From: an uncultured Loktanella sp.
Lineage (GTDB): Bacteria; Pseudomonadota; Alphaproteobacteria; Rhodobacterales; Rhodobacteraceae
Length of the DNA stretch: 44,341 bases
NCBI GenBank assembly: GCA_937132065.1
Contig: CAKZNT010000033.1
Span: 1-44,341 of the forward strand
Direction: 5' to 3'
The translations under genes were made by a program, and so were the position numbers. Below the pieces are notes generated by a model that did not search any database, was not told the origin of the DNA, and saw only the letters and a program-made list of their open reading frames with translations. This document shows positions 1 through 8,556 of the stretch, piece after piece. The first letter of the stretch is position 1, and every line of letters begins with the position of its first letter.

Positions 1-996
1 TTATCCAATCGCGTGCCGCCACTGCGCGGAGTATGCGCCTGTGACGTGGTGTTCGAGTTGCCGTTCGATGTCGCCCAAGAGCGACGATGCGCCAAAGCGG
101 AAGAGGTCGGGTTGCAGCCAGCGGTCGCCCAGCTCGTCCTTGATCAAGGCGAGGTAGACGATGGCGTCTTTCGCCTTGCTGATCCCGCCTGCGGGCTTGT
201 AGCCGACCTTGAACCCTGTGCGGGTCTCGTAGTCGCGGATCGCGCGGATCATGGTGAGCGTGACGGGCAGGGTGGCGTTAACCGGCTCTTTACCTGTCGA
301 GGTTTTGATGAAGTCGGCCCCTGCCATCATGCAAACAAGCGAGGCGCGCGCCACATTGCGCAGCGTCCCGAGTTCGCCCGTGGCAAGGATCGCTTTGACG
401 TGTGCATCGCCGCAGGCCTCGCGCATTTCGACCATCTCGTCGTAAAGCGCCTGCCAGTTGCCCGTCAGGGCGTGACGTCGCGAAATGACGATGTCGATTT
501 CCTTGGCGCCAGCGGCCACGCTTTCGCGGATTTCTTGCAGCCGCAGGTGAAACGGCGAGAGGCCAGCGGGGAAGCCCGTGGAGACTGCCGCGACGGGGAT
601 GTTCGTGCCGCGCAGCGCGTCGACGGCTGTTTCGACCATGTCATGATAGACGCAGACGGCCCCCGTGGTCAGCCCTTGCATGCCCAGTTTCTCGAGGATG
701 TCTTGGGACACAGGTTGGCGTGCCTTGGCGCAAAGGCGGCGCACGCGTCCTTCGCTATCGTCGCCAGAAAGTGTGGTCAGGTCCATCAGGCTGATGGATT
801 TGCACAGCCAAGCGGCTTGATAGTCTTTCTTGACGCTGCGCCGTCCGGGCAGGGACGCGGCGCGCCGCTCGATGGCGGATGTGTTGGCTTGCACGCTGGC
901 GACCCAGTCAAGGTCGAGCGGCATCACGGCGTTACGTGGCTCGTGAACCTGGGGCAGCTGGCTGTCCAGGTTGATCGTGGTTTTTGTGGTCTGCAA
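1..996 (-). CDS. deoC: Deoxyribose-phosphate aldolase
   Basis: Class I aldolase that splits 2-deoxyribose 5-phosphate into glyceraldehyde 3-phosphate and acetaldehyde in deoxynucleoside catabolism. The TIM-barrel signature is clear: EIDIVI supplies the acidic residue (about Asp168), FIKTSTGK carries the Schiff-base lysine (Lys231), and GYKPAGGI carries the second active-site lysine (Lys267). The start is uncertain. An ATG at 1059 opens the frame but has no Shine-Dalgarno sequence, while a TTG at 996 lies 6 nt after GGAGGAG, so I chose the TTG (331 residues). The stop codon is the first three bases of the window, so the gene is complete. It lies directly downstream of an AraC-type regulator on the same strand, which may control it. 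Confidence 0.93.
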   Translation of the reverse strand: MQTTKTTINLDSQLPQVHEPRNAVMPLDLDWVASVQANTSAIERRAASLPGRRSVKKDYQAAWLCKSISLMDLTTLSGDDSEGRVRRLCAKARQPVSQDILEKLGMQGLTTGAVCVYHDMVETAVDALRGTNIPVAAVSTGFPAGLSPFHLRLQEIRESVAAGAKEIDIVISRRHALTGNWQALYDEMVEMREACGDAHVKAILATGELGTLRNVARASLVCMMAGADFIKTSTGKEPVNATLPVTLTMIRAIRDYETRTGFKVGYKPAGGISKAKDAIVYLALIKDELGDRWLQPDLFRFGASSLLGDIERQLEHHVTGAYSAQWRHAIG

Positions 997-1069
997 AGCG
1001 GTCTCCTCCACTGGCGGGAAGCCTGTCATGTTGGCTCTGTCATCGCAAGTTTTGACCATTCGGTCAATC

Positions 1070-1903
1070 TTAGTCTGGCTGCACGACGTGACGTTGATAT
1101 TTGTGCCGGTATTGATGCGGGGTTAGCCCGTGGGCGGCGCGAAACAGCTTGTGAAAGTGCGACAGGTTCGGGATGCCGCAATCGGCGGCAATGTCTGCGA
1201 GTGTTTCGGTTGTCCCTGTCAGTTGTAGTGCGGCGTGCTGCATTCTAAGGTCATTTATGAACGCGGAGGGGCTTTTACCAGTGACCCGTTTGAGGGTGCG
1301 GCTCACGTGCGGGTGGGTCTGCCCTGTTTGGGCGACAAAGCCCGCAGCGCCCTCGCGAAATACGGCGGGGGATCGCGCGGCGGTTATGGCATCGGATAGC
1401 CAATCGGGCGCGCCCTCGTGCAGATCAGGTTTGAGCCATCCCGCGCAAAGCGGCAGGAGGAAGGCCTCGACTGAGAGCCTGTCGCGCGCGGAGCGTTCAA
1501 GTTTAAGCGTGGCTTGGTTCAGCGCAATCAGCGCGCTGGTATCCAGCAGGAGCATTTGCGGGGTCTCGGCCCAAAAGAACTGCCCGGGCAGTGCCTTGTG
1601 CCGTTTGCCAAGCGCCTCGATCAGTTGCGGGTGCAGTGTCAGGGACACAACAAGCGCGTGCTCGCCGCGCCCTTGCAACGCGTGGCTGTCACCGGCACGC
1701 ATGAACACCACACTGCCCTCGGCGAGCGAGGTCACGCCGTCAGGTTGATGGTGGCGAATGTGTCCGTTTTGCACCCAGAACAGTTCGTGAAAGTCCTGAT
1801 TGTGCAGCGCCTTGGGGCGTGTGGGGGCAACTTGGGCGCGGGTGACGTGCACGGCGGCCCCATCGCGCAGGATTTCGCGGTAGGCGAGGGAAATATCTGT
1901 CAT
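1070..1903 (-). CDS. AraC family transcriptional regulator
   Basis: A 277-residue protein with an N-terminal cupin-like sensing domain (FHELFWVQNGHIRHH, then a SHALQGRGEHALVVS strand region) and a C-terminal AraC double helix-turn-helix of about 90 residues ending in the family signature (IPNLSHFHKLFRAAHGLTP). The frame runs 34 codons further upstream, but the ATG at 1903 gives a normal N-terminus (MTDISLAYREIL). Its 3' end is about 70 nt from the deoC start on the same strand, and it diverges from rpe. Local regulation of deoC is plausible by position, but I cannot tell the ligand from the sequence. Confidence 0.87.
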   Translation of the reverse strand: MTDISLAYREILRDGAAVHVTRAQVAPTRPKALHNQDFHELFWVQNGHIRHHQPDGVTSLAEGSVVFMRAGDSHALQGRGEHALVVSLTLHPQLIEALGKRHKALPGQFFWAETPQMLLLDTSALIALNQATLKLERSARDRLSVEAFLLPLCAGWLKPDLHEGAPDWLSDAITAARSPAVFREGAAGFVAQTGQTHPHVSRTLKRVTGKSPSAFINDLRMQHAALQLTGTTETLADIAADCGIPNLSHFHKLFRAAHGLTPHQYRHKYQRHVVQPD

Positions 1904-2020
1904 AAAGTCAAAATAGCACAGGTTTTTGCGATGCGCTGCAAGAATATTAAAACCCCGCGTGACCTGACCGCATTGAGGGGGTAAACGGGGCGCAACGCTG
2001 CACACACAAGGATTCCCGCT

Positions 2021-2713
2021 ATGTCATTTGACCGCTCTATCAAGATTGCTCCGTCCATTCTGGCCGCTGATTTTGCCAATTTTGGCGCTGAGATCGAGGC
2101 CGTCGAGGCGCAAGGCGCGGACTGGATCCACGTTGACGTGATGGATGGCCACTTTGTGCCCGCGATCACGTTTGGTGCGCAGACCTGCAAGGCGATCCGC
2201 CCGCATGTGAAAACGGTGATGGATGTGCATTTGATGATTTCCCCTGTCGACGCTTACCTTGAGGGCTTTGCCGCCGCGGGTGCGGACATCATTACTGCGC
2301 ATTACGAGGCTGGCCCCCATATTCACCGCACGTTGCAAACGATCCGCAATCTGGGGTGCAAGGCAGGTGTTGCCCTTAATCCGGGCACGCCCGCGTCCGT
2401 TGTTGAAGAGCTGCTGGATATGGTTGATTTGATCTGTGTGATGACAGTAAACCCCGGTTTTGGCGGGCAGAAGTTCATCGACATGTCCGACAAGGTTGCT
2501 GACCTGCGCGCCATGATTAGCGACCGTCCGGTGCATATCCAGATTGACGGCGGTGTTGATGTGGACACAGCCCCGCTTGTTGCGGCAGCGGGTGCTGATG
2601 TTCTGGTCGCGGGATCGGCTGTGTTTCGGGGGGGGTCAGTGGCCAACCCTGCGCCATATGGCGACAACATCCGCAAAATCCGCGCGGCGGCTCAAGAAAC
2701 CGCAGAAGGGTAA
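2021..2713 (+). CDS. rpe: Ribulose-phosphate 3-epimerase
   Basis: Interconverts ribulose 5-phosphate and xylulose 5-phosphate in the pentose phosphate and Calvin pathways. The 230-residue length is normal for the family. The metal-binding set of this TIM-barrel enzyme is intact: His37 and Asp39 (WIHVDVMDGHF), His70 (MDVHLMISP) and Asp176 (IQIDGGVD). The phosphate-binding region VNPGFGGQKF is also present. The ATG follows an AAGGA ribosome-binding site. It diverges from the AraC gene across about 117 bp and has no close downstream partner; the next gene starts 87 bp later and is unrelated. Confidence 0.96.
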   Translation: MSFDRSIKIAPSILAADFANFGAEIEAVEAQGADWIHVDVMDGHFVPAITFGAQTCKAIRPHVKTVMDVHLMISPVDAYLEGFAAAGADIITAHYEAGPHIHRTLQTIRNLGCKAGVALNPGTPASVVEELLDMVDLICVMTVNPGFGGQKFIDMSDKVADLRAMISDRPVHIQIDGGVDVDTAPLVAAAGADVLVAGSAVFRGGSVANPAPYGDNIRKIRAAAQETAEG

Positions 2714-2800
2714 TCTGCGCAAAAACTGCACAAACCCATCGCGGACTTTGCACGTCTGATCCTTAGGTCTGATCCCGATAAGAGGGAAAGGGACCAAGAT

Positions 2801-4210
2801 ATGACTCCGATGACTGTGCGCGGTGTGCCGCGATCGTTGCAACAAGATGCATGGTGGATTGCTGCCGATAGCCAGACGGGTGTTGGCAGCGGGCAGGGGA
2901 CGGTTGCGCGTCCTTGGCTTGGCCTGTTTGGCATTGTCGTTTTGCTCGATGTGCTATTGCTGCACACCCATCTTGGCCTCGGGTTTGTCGCCGCGATACT
3001 GAGTGTCGCAGGGGCGGCGCATTGGATGTTGCGCGGGTCCGTTTCGGCCAAGTCGGGCGCAGGTGCATGGGGCGTTTTGATTGTCGCCCTGATCCCTGCG
3101 CTGGTGTTGGTGCAAGCCTTGTCTGTCGCCATTGCCTTGATCGGGGTGACCTTGTTTGCGGGCCTCGTGTCCGGGCCGCGTTGGTGGCAGGCGGCCAAGC
3201 GGTTGCCGCAGCTTGGTTTCATGCAGTGGGGCCGTGATCTGCGCGCTACCGAGCTGCGCGGCCCGAGCCGCACCTTGTTTCTGGACTGGTTGCTGCCTGT
3301 TTGTGTCGGGCTTGTGTTTGTCGTGCTGATGTTCGCGGCCAATCCGCTTGTCGAGGCATGGATATCGGGGCTTGATCTGGCGGCTGGCCCTGCGCCCGAG
3401 CGGGTCGTGATGTGGGGTGTGTTTGCCCTTTTGGTCTGGCCGTTTCTGCGCCTTGCCCAGATGCAGCTGCACAAGCCGTCCGTCAAATCCCTGCGCAAGC
3501 CTATGTCGGTTGCCTATTTGAACCCACGCTCGGTGATGCGCGCGCTGGTTCTGTTCAACGTCATTTTTGCGGTGCAAACGGTTTTGGACCTTGGGTATTT
3601 GTGGGGCGGTATCCGCCTGCCTGAAGGGATGAGCTATGCGGCCTATGCCCACCGCGGTGCGTATCCGTTGATGGCCACGGCGCTACTTGCGGGCGGGTTT
3701 GCCCTTGTTGCGCAGCCTTGGCTTGATGGCCGTTTGATGCGTGCCTTGCTGATTGTGTGGGTCGTTCAGACGATGCTGCTTGTGATCTCGTCGATCCTGC
3801 GCCTTGACCTTTATGTTGATGCCTATGGGCTGACGCATATGCGCTTTGCTGCTTTCGTCTGGATGGCGGTTGTTGCGCTTGGCCTGATTGTGTTGCTGAT
3901 GCAGATCGTGCGGGGCTATAGCGCTGGCTGGATGTTGGCGCGGTCGTTTGGTGTTGGTGCGGTTGCGGTTTACCTTTGCACGCTTGTGAATGTGTCGGGC
4001 TATGTTGCCCGTCACCAGTTAACCAAGGGGCCGCTGGATGCCTATTATGTCTGTTCGCTTGATCACGGGGCAGCGGTTGAGCGTGCGCGCCATGGGCTGG
4101 GCGGGTGTAACGCGGGTTTCGAGCCTGCGGCCGACCTGCGCGAATGGGGGTTCCGCAATTGGAACCTGCACCGTAACTTGGCCCTGTTAGAAGGGGAGGC
4201 GGGTCAATGA
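2801..4210 (+). CDS. DUF4153/DUF4173-type multipass membrane protein
   Basis: A 469-residue integral membrane protein with roughly ten or more hydrophobic segments. The best family marker is the central stretch LGYLWGGIRLPEGMSYA followed by YAHRGAYPLMATALL, typical of the DUF4153/DUF4173 group, whose function is unknown. The C-terminal tail, after about residue 400, is soluble and contains two cysteines (YYVCSLDHG, GGCNAGF). Its stop codon overlaps the start of the following response-regulator gene (ATGA at 4207-4210). Co-translation with a two-component pair suggests it works with, or is sensed by, that system. The role is inferred from context only. Confidence 0.82.
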   Translation: MTPMTVRGVPRSLQQDAWWIAADSQTGVGSGQGTVARPWLGLFGIVVLLDVLLLHTHLGLGFVAAILSVAGAAHWMLRGSVSAKSGAGAWGVLIVALIPALVLVQALSVAIALIGVTLFAGLVSGPRWWQAAKRLPQLGFMQWGRDLRATELRGPSRTLFLDWLLPVCVGLVFVVLMFAANPLVEAWISGLDLAAGPAPERVVMWGVFALLVWPFLRLAQMQLHKPSVKSLRKPMSVAYLNPRSVMRALVLFNVIFAVQTVLDLGYLWGGIRLPEGMSYAAYAHRGAYPLMATALLAGGFALVAQPWLDGRLMRALLIVWVVQTMLLVISSILRLDLYVDAYGLTHMRFAAFVWMAVVALGLIVLLMQIVRGYSAGWMLARSFGVGAVAVYLCTLVNVSGYVARHQLTKGPLDAYYVCSLDHGAAVERARHGLGGCNAGFEPAADLREWGFRNWNLHRNLALLEGEAGQ

Positions 4211-4896
4211 GCCAGCATGTTTTGATCGCTGACGACGACGCGGGTATTCGCGATGTTTTGCGCATGGCGCTTGAGCCAGCCGGCTTTGCGGTGTCGGTCG
4301 CGGCTGACGGGCAAGAGGCGCTCCAGATGGCCCGAAGCCTGTCCCCCGATCTGGTTGTCCTCGACATTGGCATGCCCGAGATGGACGGTCTGACGGTGTG
4401 TCGCGAATTGCGCAAGGATAGCGATGTGCCGATCCTGTTTTTGACCGCGCAAAGTGACGAGGTGGATCGCATTGTCGGCCTCGAGATGGGCGCGGACGAT
4501 TATGTGCCAAAGCCGTTTTCGCCGCGTGAAATCGTTGCCCGCATTCGCGCCATTTTGAAGCGCGCCGTGCCTGCCTCCGCGCCCACAGCCGTGCTGCGCC
4601 GTGGCGTGCTAAGTGTTGATCCCGGCCGTCATACCTGCCGCATTGGCGAGGCGCCCGTTGTGCTCACGTCGCGTGAAATGGAGTTGTTGGTGCAGTTGAT
4701 GCGCAGGCCCGATAATGTCATGCCCCGCCCTGCCTTGGTTGACGCGGTTTACGGCACGAATATTCACGTCAGCGACCGCACTATGGATAGCCATTTGCGC
4801 AACCTGCGCGCCAAACTCGCGCAAGCGGGCTGTGCGGAGGCCATCGAGACCGTGCATGGTGTCGGTATTCGGATGGGCCCATGTCGCGCCGTGTAA
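4207..4896 (+). CDS. OmpR/PhoB-family response regulator
   Basis: A 229-residue two-domain regulator. The receiver domain (about 1-118) has the acidic pocket near Asp10-Asp11, the phospho-acceptor Asp53 (VVLDIGMPEMDG), Thr80 and Lys102 (YVPKPFSPRE). A winged-helix DNA-binding domain fills about 130-226 (TSREMELLVQL, then VSDRTMDSHLRNLRAKL). GGGAGG precedes the ATG. The gene is translationally coupled at both ends: ATGA with the membrane protein upstream, and a 16-nt overlap with the histidine-kinase gene downstream. It probably controls its own operon and other genes; the target cannot be read from this window. Confidence 0.94.
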   Translation: MSQHVLIADDDAGIRDVLRMALEPAGFAVSVAADGQEALQMARSLSPDLVVLDIGMPEMDGLTVCRELRKDSDVPILFLTAQSDEVDRIVGLEMGADDYVPKPFSPREIVARIRAILKRAVPASAPTAVLRRGVLSVDPGRHTCRIGEAPVVLTSREMELLVQLMRRPDNVMPRPALVDAVYGTNIHVSDRTMDSHLRNLRAKLAQAGCAEAIETVHGVGIRMGPCRAV

Positions 4897-5810
4897 TCGT
4901 CAAGTGGCGCCCCCCGTTGTGGTTCGTCGTTGCGGGCACATTGGCGGCTGTGTTCAGCCTGCCGTTGCTGGGGATCGCCTATTTCCGCCTTGCGGGCAGT
5001 GTGCTTGGCTGGGCCGAAACAAGCTGGATGATCGGCTGGATCGCTTTTCTGGCCACGGCTGTTCTGGCGTTCCTGCTTTGGCGGCTGGTTTTGCGCCCCG
5101 TGCACGCCCTCACGGTCTATGCCAAGGAGGTCGCTGAAAGCGCGGTTGACGTGCAGGCGCCCGCACATTTTGGCACGCCAGAGTTGTCGCAACTGGGGCA
5201 GGCGGTCGGGCAGATGCACACCGTTTTGCAAGCGCGCACCGATGTTTTGCGCTCTTATGGCGATCATGTCACCCATGAGTTAAAGTCCCCTTTGACTGTT
5301 GTGTCGGGCGCGGCCGAGTTGTTGCGTGATCCGCAGATGTCTGAGGAAGACCGCTTGGTGCTGCTGGATCGCATCGCGGCCGCATCGGCGCGCATGACCC
5401 GTTTGCTGGAGGCCCAACGTGCCTTGGCGCGCGCCCAAGAGCCGATGCCAGCGGGCCGCTGTCTGTTGTCGCAGGTCGCAACGGGCTATCAGGTGCTGCG
5501 CGATGGCGATGTGCCGCTGAACCCCGACGCGCTCAAGCTGGTGTTGACCCATTTGCGCAGCAATGCCCTTGCGCATGGGGCGACCTGCGTCACGGTGGCG
5601 TTTGATGGTGAAACGCTTGTCGTCAAGGATAACGGCAGCGGCATTTCCCAAGGCAATCGGGACCGCATTTTTGATCCGTTCTTTACCACGCGACGCGATG
5701 CGGGAGGCACGGGCATGGGGCTTGCGATTGTGCAACGGATGCTTGCAGCACAAGGGGCCAGCATTGCGCTTGGCGAAGGCACGGGCGCAACATTTGTCAT
5801 AACAGTCTGA
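4881..5810 (+). CDS. Sensor histidine kinase
   Basis: A compact 309-residue HisKA kinase, partner of the overlapping response regulator. Two membrane segments (about 13-35 and 48-70) flank a loop of only about a dozen residues, so there is almost no extracytoplasmic sensor. A HAMP-like linker follows (about 71-123), then the phospho-accepting His132 (HVTHELKSPLT). The ATPase domain has an N box (LRSNALAHG), a G1 box (DNGSGIS), an F box (DPFFTT) and a G2 box (GTGMGLAIV). With so small a periplasmic part, input probably comes from within the membrane or from a partner. The co-translated multipass protein is a good candidate. Confidence 0.93.
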   Translation: MSRRVIVKWRPPLWFVVAGTLAAVFSLPLLGIAYFRLAGSVLGWAETSWMIGWIAFLATAVLAFLLWRLVLRPVHALTVYAKEVAESAVDVQAPAHFGTPELSQLGQAVGQMHTVLQARTDVLRSYGDHVTHELKSPLTVVSGAAELLRDPQMSEEDRLVLLDRIAAASARMTRLLEAQRALARAQEPMPAGRCLLSQVATGYQVLRDGDVPLNPDALKLVLTHLRSNALAHGATCVTVAFDGETLVVKDNGSGISQGNRDRIFDPFFTTRRDAGGTGMGLAIVQRMLAAQGASIALGEGTGATFVITV

Positions 5811-5818
5811 CGGCGTAG

Positions 5819-5836
5819 GATGGGTTTTAACCCATC
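5819..5836. other. Perfect inverted repeat after the histidine kinase gene
   Basis: Two 8-nt arms (GATGGGTT and AACCCATC) separated by 2 nt lie 9 nt after the kinase stop codon and about 90 nt before the LysR gene. No T-run follows, so it is not a classical terminator. It could be a weak terminator or a regulator-binding site. Confidence 0.35.
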
Positions 5837-5923
5837 GTCTGCCCTGTTTGCGCCCTAGCTATTGCCCCACTATTCGTATATCACAGGAAATAACTAACCG
5901 CTCTCAAAAATATCGGAACAATC

Positions 5924-6829
5924 GTGTCGTACCTTGAGAACATCCGGACCTTCGTGCGCGTTTACGAGCTTGGCTCGATGTCGGCGGCTGGCCGCGACTT
6001 GCGCATCTCGCCTGCTGTCACGTCCGCCCGCATTTCACAGCTCGAAGACCACCTCTCCGTCCGCCTGTTCCAGCGCACCACCCGCAGCCTTAGCCCCACG
6101 GTGCAAGGAACCGCATTTTATACGGGTGCTTGCGGGGTGTTGGATGCGGTGTCCTTTGCCGAGGCCCAAGTCACCGACATCACAGAGAACCCCAAAGGCC
6201 TGCTACATGTTGCGGCCCCGCTGGGTGTCGGGCGCCGTTTGCTGGCCCCCTTGGTTCCTGAATTCGCTCAGAAATACCCGCTGATTGATGTGCGCCTGCG
6301 CCTCACCGACAGGTCGGTTGACCTGACCAACGAGGGTCTTGATGTTGCGTTTTTCTTGGGCCAGCCCGAAGACAGCAACCTGCGCATTCGCAACATTGCA
6401 ACCTGCCCCCGTGTGCTGGTGGCAAGTCCGCATTATGTGGCGCAACATGGTCATCCCGTTGATGGTGCGGCGATTGTCGCGGACAATCATGCGTGTTTGA
6501 GCCTGCGCTATCCAGGTGCGTCCGAATTTCAATGGCGTCTTATTACTGCTGACGGCCCCCAGCGTTTCCGCGTCAAGGGCCGCCTCGAAAGCGACGACGG
6601 TGACGTTTTGACCAACTGGGCGCTAAGCGGGCAGGGCATCGCCCTCAAGCCGATCTTTGAAGTGGCCGAACACCTTGCCTCGGGTGATTTGATTGTTGTC
6701 GCCGAACAGACCCCGCCCGAGCCTGTGCAAATGGCCTGCCTTTATACCCACAAACGCCACCAAGACCCCAAAACCCGTATGTTCATCGAGTTTATGGGCC
6801 CCAAAATTGCGGATGCGATTGCGAAATAG
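5924..6829 (+). CDS. LysR family transcriptional regulator
   Basis: A 301-residue LysR-type regulator. The N-terminal winged helix (about 1-60) contains ELGSMSAAGRDLRISPAV and RLFQRTTRSLSPT. The C-terminal periplasmic-binding-protein-like effector domain (about 88-295) includes the usual LRIRNIATCPRVLVASPHY region. It resembles the large DsdC/AaeR-like group common in proteobacteria. The first codon is GTG, and the ribosome-binding site is weak. It lies 95 bp upstream of the allantoinase/OHCU-decarboxylase gene in the same direction, so control of that gene is possible, although LysR regulators usually diverge from their targets. Confidence 0.9.
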   Translation: MSYLENIRTFVRVYELGSMSAAGRDLRISPAVTSARISQLEDHLSVRLFQRTTRSLSPTVQGTAFYTGACGVLDAVSFAEAQVTDITENPKGLLHVAAPLGVGRRLLAPLVPEFAQKYPLIDVRLRLTDRSVDLTNEGLDVAFFLGQPEDSNLRIRNIATCPRVLVASPHYVAQHGHPVDGAAIVADNHACLSLRYPGASEFQWRLITADGPQRFRVKGRLESDDGDVLTNWALSGQGIALKPIFEVAEHLASGDLIVVAEQTPPEPVQMACLYTHKRHQDPKTRMFIEFMGPKIADAIAK

Positions 6830-6924
6830 GCGCTGCGCGCTGTCCCTCCAAATGGTGTTTCAGGAATTTTTTGAAAACGATTCCGATTTTATTGGATTAA
6901 CGTGGCAGTAGCAAAAGGGGCGGC

Positions 6925-8325
6925 ATGAACAGATATCCACGCGATATGACTGGCTATGGAGCTAACCCACCTGAGGCGCAGTGGCCTCAAGGTGCGCGTA
7001 TTGCTGTGCAGATTGTACTGAACTACGAGGAGGGCGGCGAGAACAACGTCCTTCATGGCGATGCCGCATCCGAGGCGTTTTTGTCCGAGATCGTCGGCGC
7101 TGCCGCTTGGCCCGGTCAGCGGCACTGGAACATGGAAAGCATCTATGAATACGGCGCGCGCGCTGGGTTCTGGCGGCTGCACCGCATGTTGTCCGATCTG
7201 CCCGTCACGGTTTACGGCGTTGCCACAGCACTTGCCCGCGCCCCCGAACAGGTCGCCGCAATGACCTCTGCGGGCTGGGAGATTGCCAGCCACGGCCTCA
7301 AGTGGATCGAATACAAAGACGCCCCCGAGGACGTCGAGCGCGCCGACATGCTAGAGGCGATCCGCCTGCATACCGAGGTTGTCGGCACACCGCCACGCGG
7401 CTGGTATACGGGCCGTTGTTCCGACAATACCGTGCGTCTTGCTGCCGAAACCGGGCAGTTTGCCTATGTCGCGGACAGCTACGCGGATGATCTGCCCTAC
7501 TGGATGGAATTTGGCCGCGATGAACAGTTGATCGTTCCTTACACGCTTGATGCCAATGACATGCGCTTTGCCACGCCGCAGGGGTTTAATTCGGGCACGC
7601 AGTTTTATGACTACCTGAAGGCAAGTTTCGACACGCTTTATCGTGAAGGCGGGCGAATGCTTTCGATCGGGTTGCATTGTCGTCTGTTGGGCCGTCCGGG
7701 CCGTGCAGAAGCATTGCGCCAGTTCCTTGATTACGCCCAAAGCCATGATGACGTCTGGTTTGCCACCCGCGCGCAGATTGCCGATCATTGGGCCGATACC
7801 CACCCCCATGTCCGCTTCGAGCGCCCGTCCCAGATGGATAAAGCCCGCTTTGTTGCGCTTTATGGGTCGATCTTTGAGCATTCGCCGTGGATTGCGGAGC
7901 GCGCGCATGACCTTGAGTTGAGCGCCGCCCATGATACCGCCGCTGGCTTGCAAAACGCGCTGGCACGGGTGTTTCGCTCTGCCTCCGAGGATGAACGGTT
8001 AGGCGTCTTGATTGCGCACCCTGATCTTGCGGGCAAACTGGCCGCAGCCAAGCGGTTGACCGCGCAAAGCACAGCCGAGCAGGCGGGTGCGGGCCTTGAC
8101 GCGTTGACCGACGACGAGCGCGAAGCGTTTCAGGCCATGAACGCCCAATACACCGCGAAGTTCGGCTTTCCGTTTATCATCGCCGTGCGCGATCACACCA
8201 AGGCGAGCATCATGGCCGCCTTTGCGCAGCGTATCACCCATGACCGCATGACCGAGTTTGCAAATGCATGCCGTCAGGTCGAGCGGATCGCCAGTTTTCG
8301 TCTTTTGGATACGTTGCCGCGATGA
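6925..8325 (+). CDS. puuE: Fused allantoinase (PuuE) and OHCU decarboxylase (UraD)
   Basis: A 466-residue two-domain enzyme. Residues about 1-305 match the metal-independent polysaccharide-deacetylase-fold allantoinase PuuE (start RYPRDMTGYG, then NYEEGGENN, GWEIASHGLKW and YTGRCSDNT). Residues about 310-466 match OHCU decarboxylase, with the HPDLAGK motif (His365), the TAEQAGAGLDAL helix and KFGFPFIIAV. The C-terminal half makes S-allantoin from 2-oxo-4-hydroxy-4-carboxy-5-ureidoimidazoline and the N-terminal half hydrolyses allantoin to allantoate, so the two active sites carry out successive steps of urate breakdown. AGGGG precedes the ATG. Urate oxidase and hydroxyisourate hydrolase are not in this window. 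The purine permease follows, and a purine-utilisation role is well supported. Confidence 0.92.
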   Translation: MNRYPRDMTGYGANPPEAQWPQGARIAVQIVLNYEEGGENNVLHGDAASEAFLSEIVGAAAWPGQRHWNMESIYEYGARAGFWRLHRMLSDLPVTVYGVATALARAPEQVAAMTSAGWEIASHGLKWIEYKDAPEDVERADMLEAIRLHTEVVGTPPRGWYTGRCSDNTVRLAAETGQFAYVADSYADDLPYWMEFGRDEQLIVPYTLDANDMRFATPQGFNSGTQFYDYLKASFDTLYREGGRMLSIGLHCRLLGRPGRAEALRQFLDYAQSHDDVWFATRAQIADHWADTHPHVRFERPSQMDKARFVALYGSIFEHSPWIAERAHDLELSAAHDTAAGLQNALARVFRSASEDERLGVLIAHPDLAGKLAAAKRLTAQSTAEQAGAGLDALTDDEREAFQAMNAQYTAKFGFPFIIAVRDHTKASIMAAFAQRITHDRMTEFANACRQVERIASFRLLDTLPR

Positions 8326-8342
8326 GCCGTATTCTCCAACAT

Positions 8343-8367
8343 AAGCCAACACAGGCCACATTGGCTT
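8343..8367. promoter_or_regulatory. Inverted repeat upstream of the purine permease
   Basis: AAGCCAA and TTGGCTT are 7-nt arms separated by 11 nt, about 190 nt before the permease start and just after the allantoinase gene. A TATAAA at 8376-8381 follows, but I see no matching -35 box. It could be an operator or a weak terminator. Nothing else was recognised in the 231-bp gap, and no purine-riboswitch core was found. Confidence 0.25.
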
Positions 8368-8556
8368 GTGCGGTTTATAAAAACACAAGGTGCGCGGGCT
8401 TGACCCAGCATCGACGAAATGGCCAAATTGTCGCAGTTGATCGCTGTGCAACTGGCCGTAGCCAAAAGGAGCTATGACCCCGCGACCAAAAACACCACGA
8501 CCAATGACCTAAGATCCGTTTCAACGGACATTACTCACCAACAAGGGACTAACAAT

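Noticed and set aside
13-1248. Long plus-strand open frame opposite deoC and the AraC gene
   Set aside because: It mirrors the codon pattern of deoC on the other strand, crosses two well-supported genes, and its translation shows no domain.
8326-8556. Possible purine riboswitch upstream of the permease
   Set aside because: I looked for the conserved three-way-junction core and loop sequences and did not find them; only a short inverted repeat is present.
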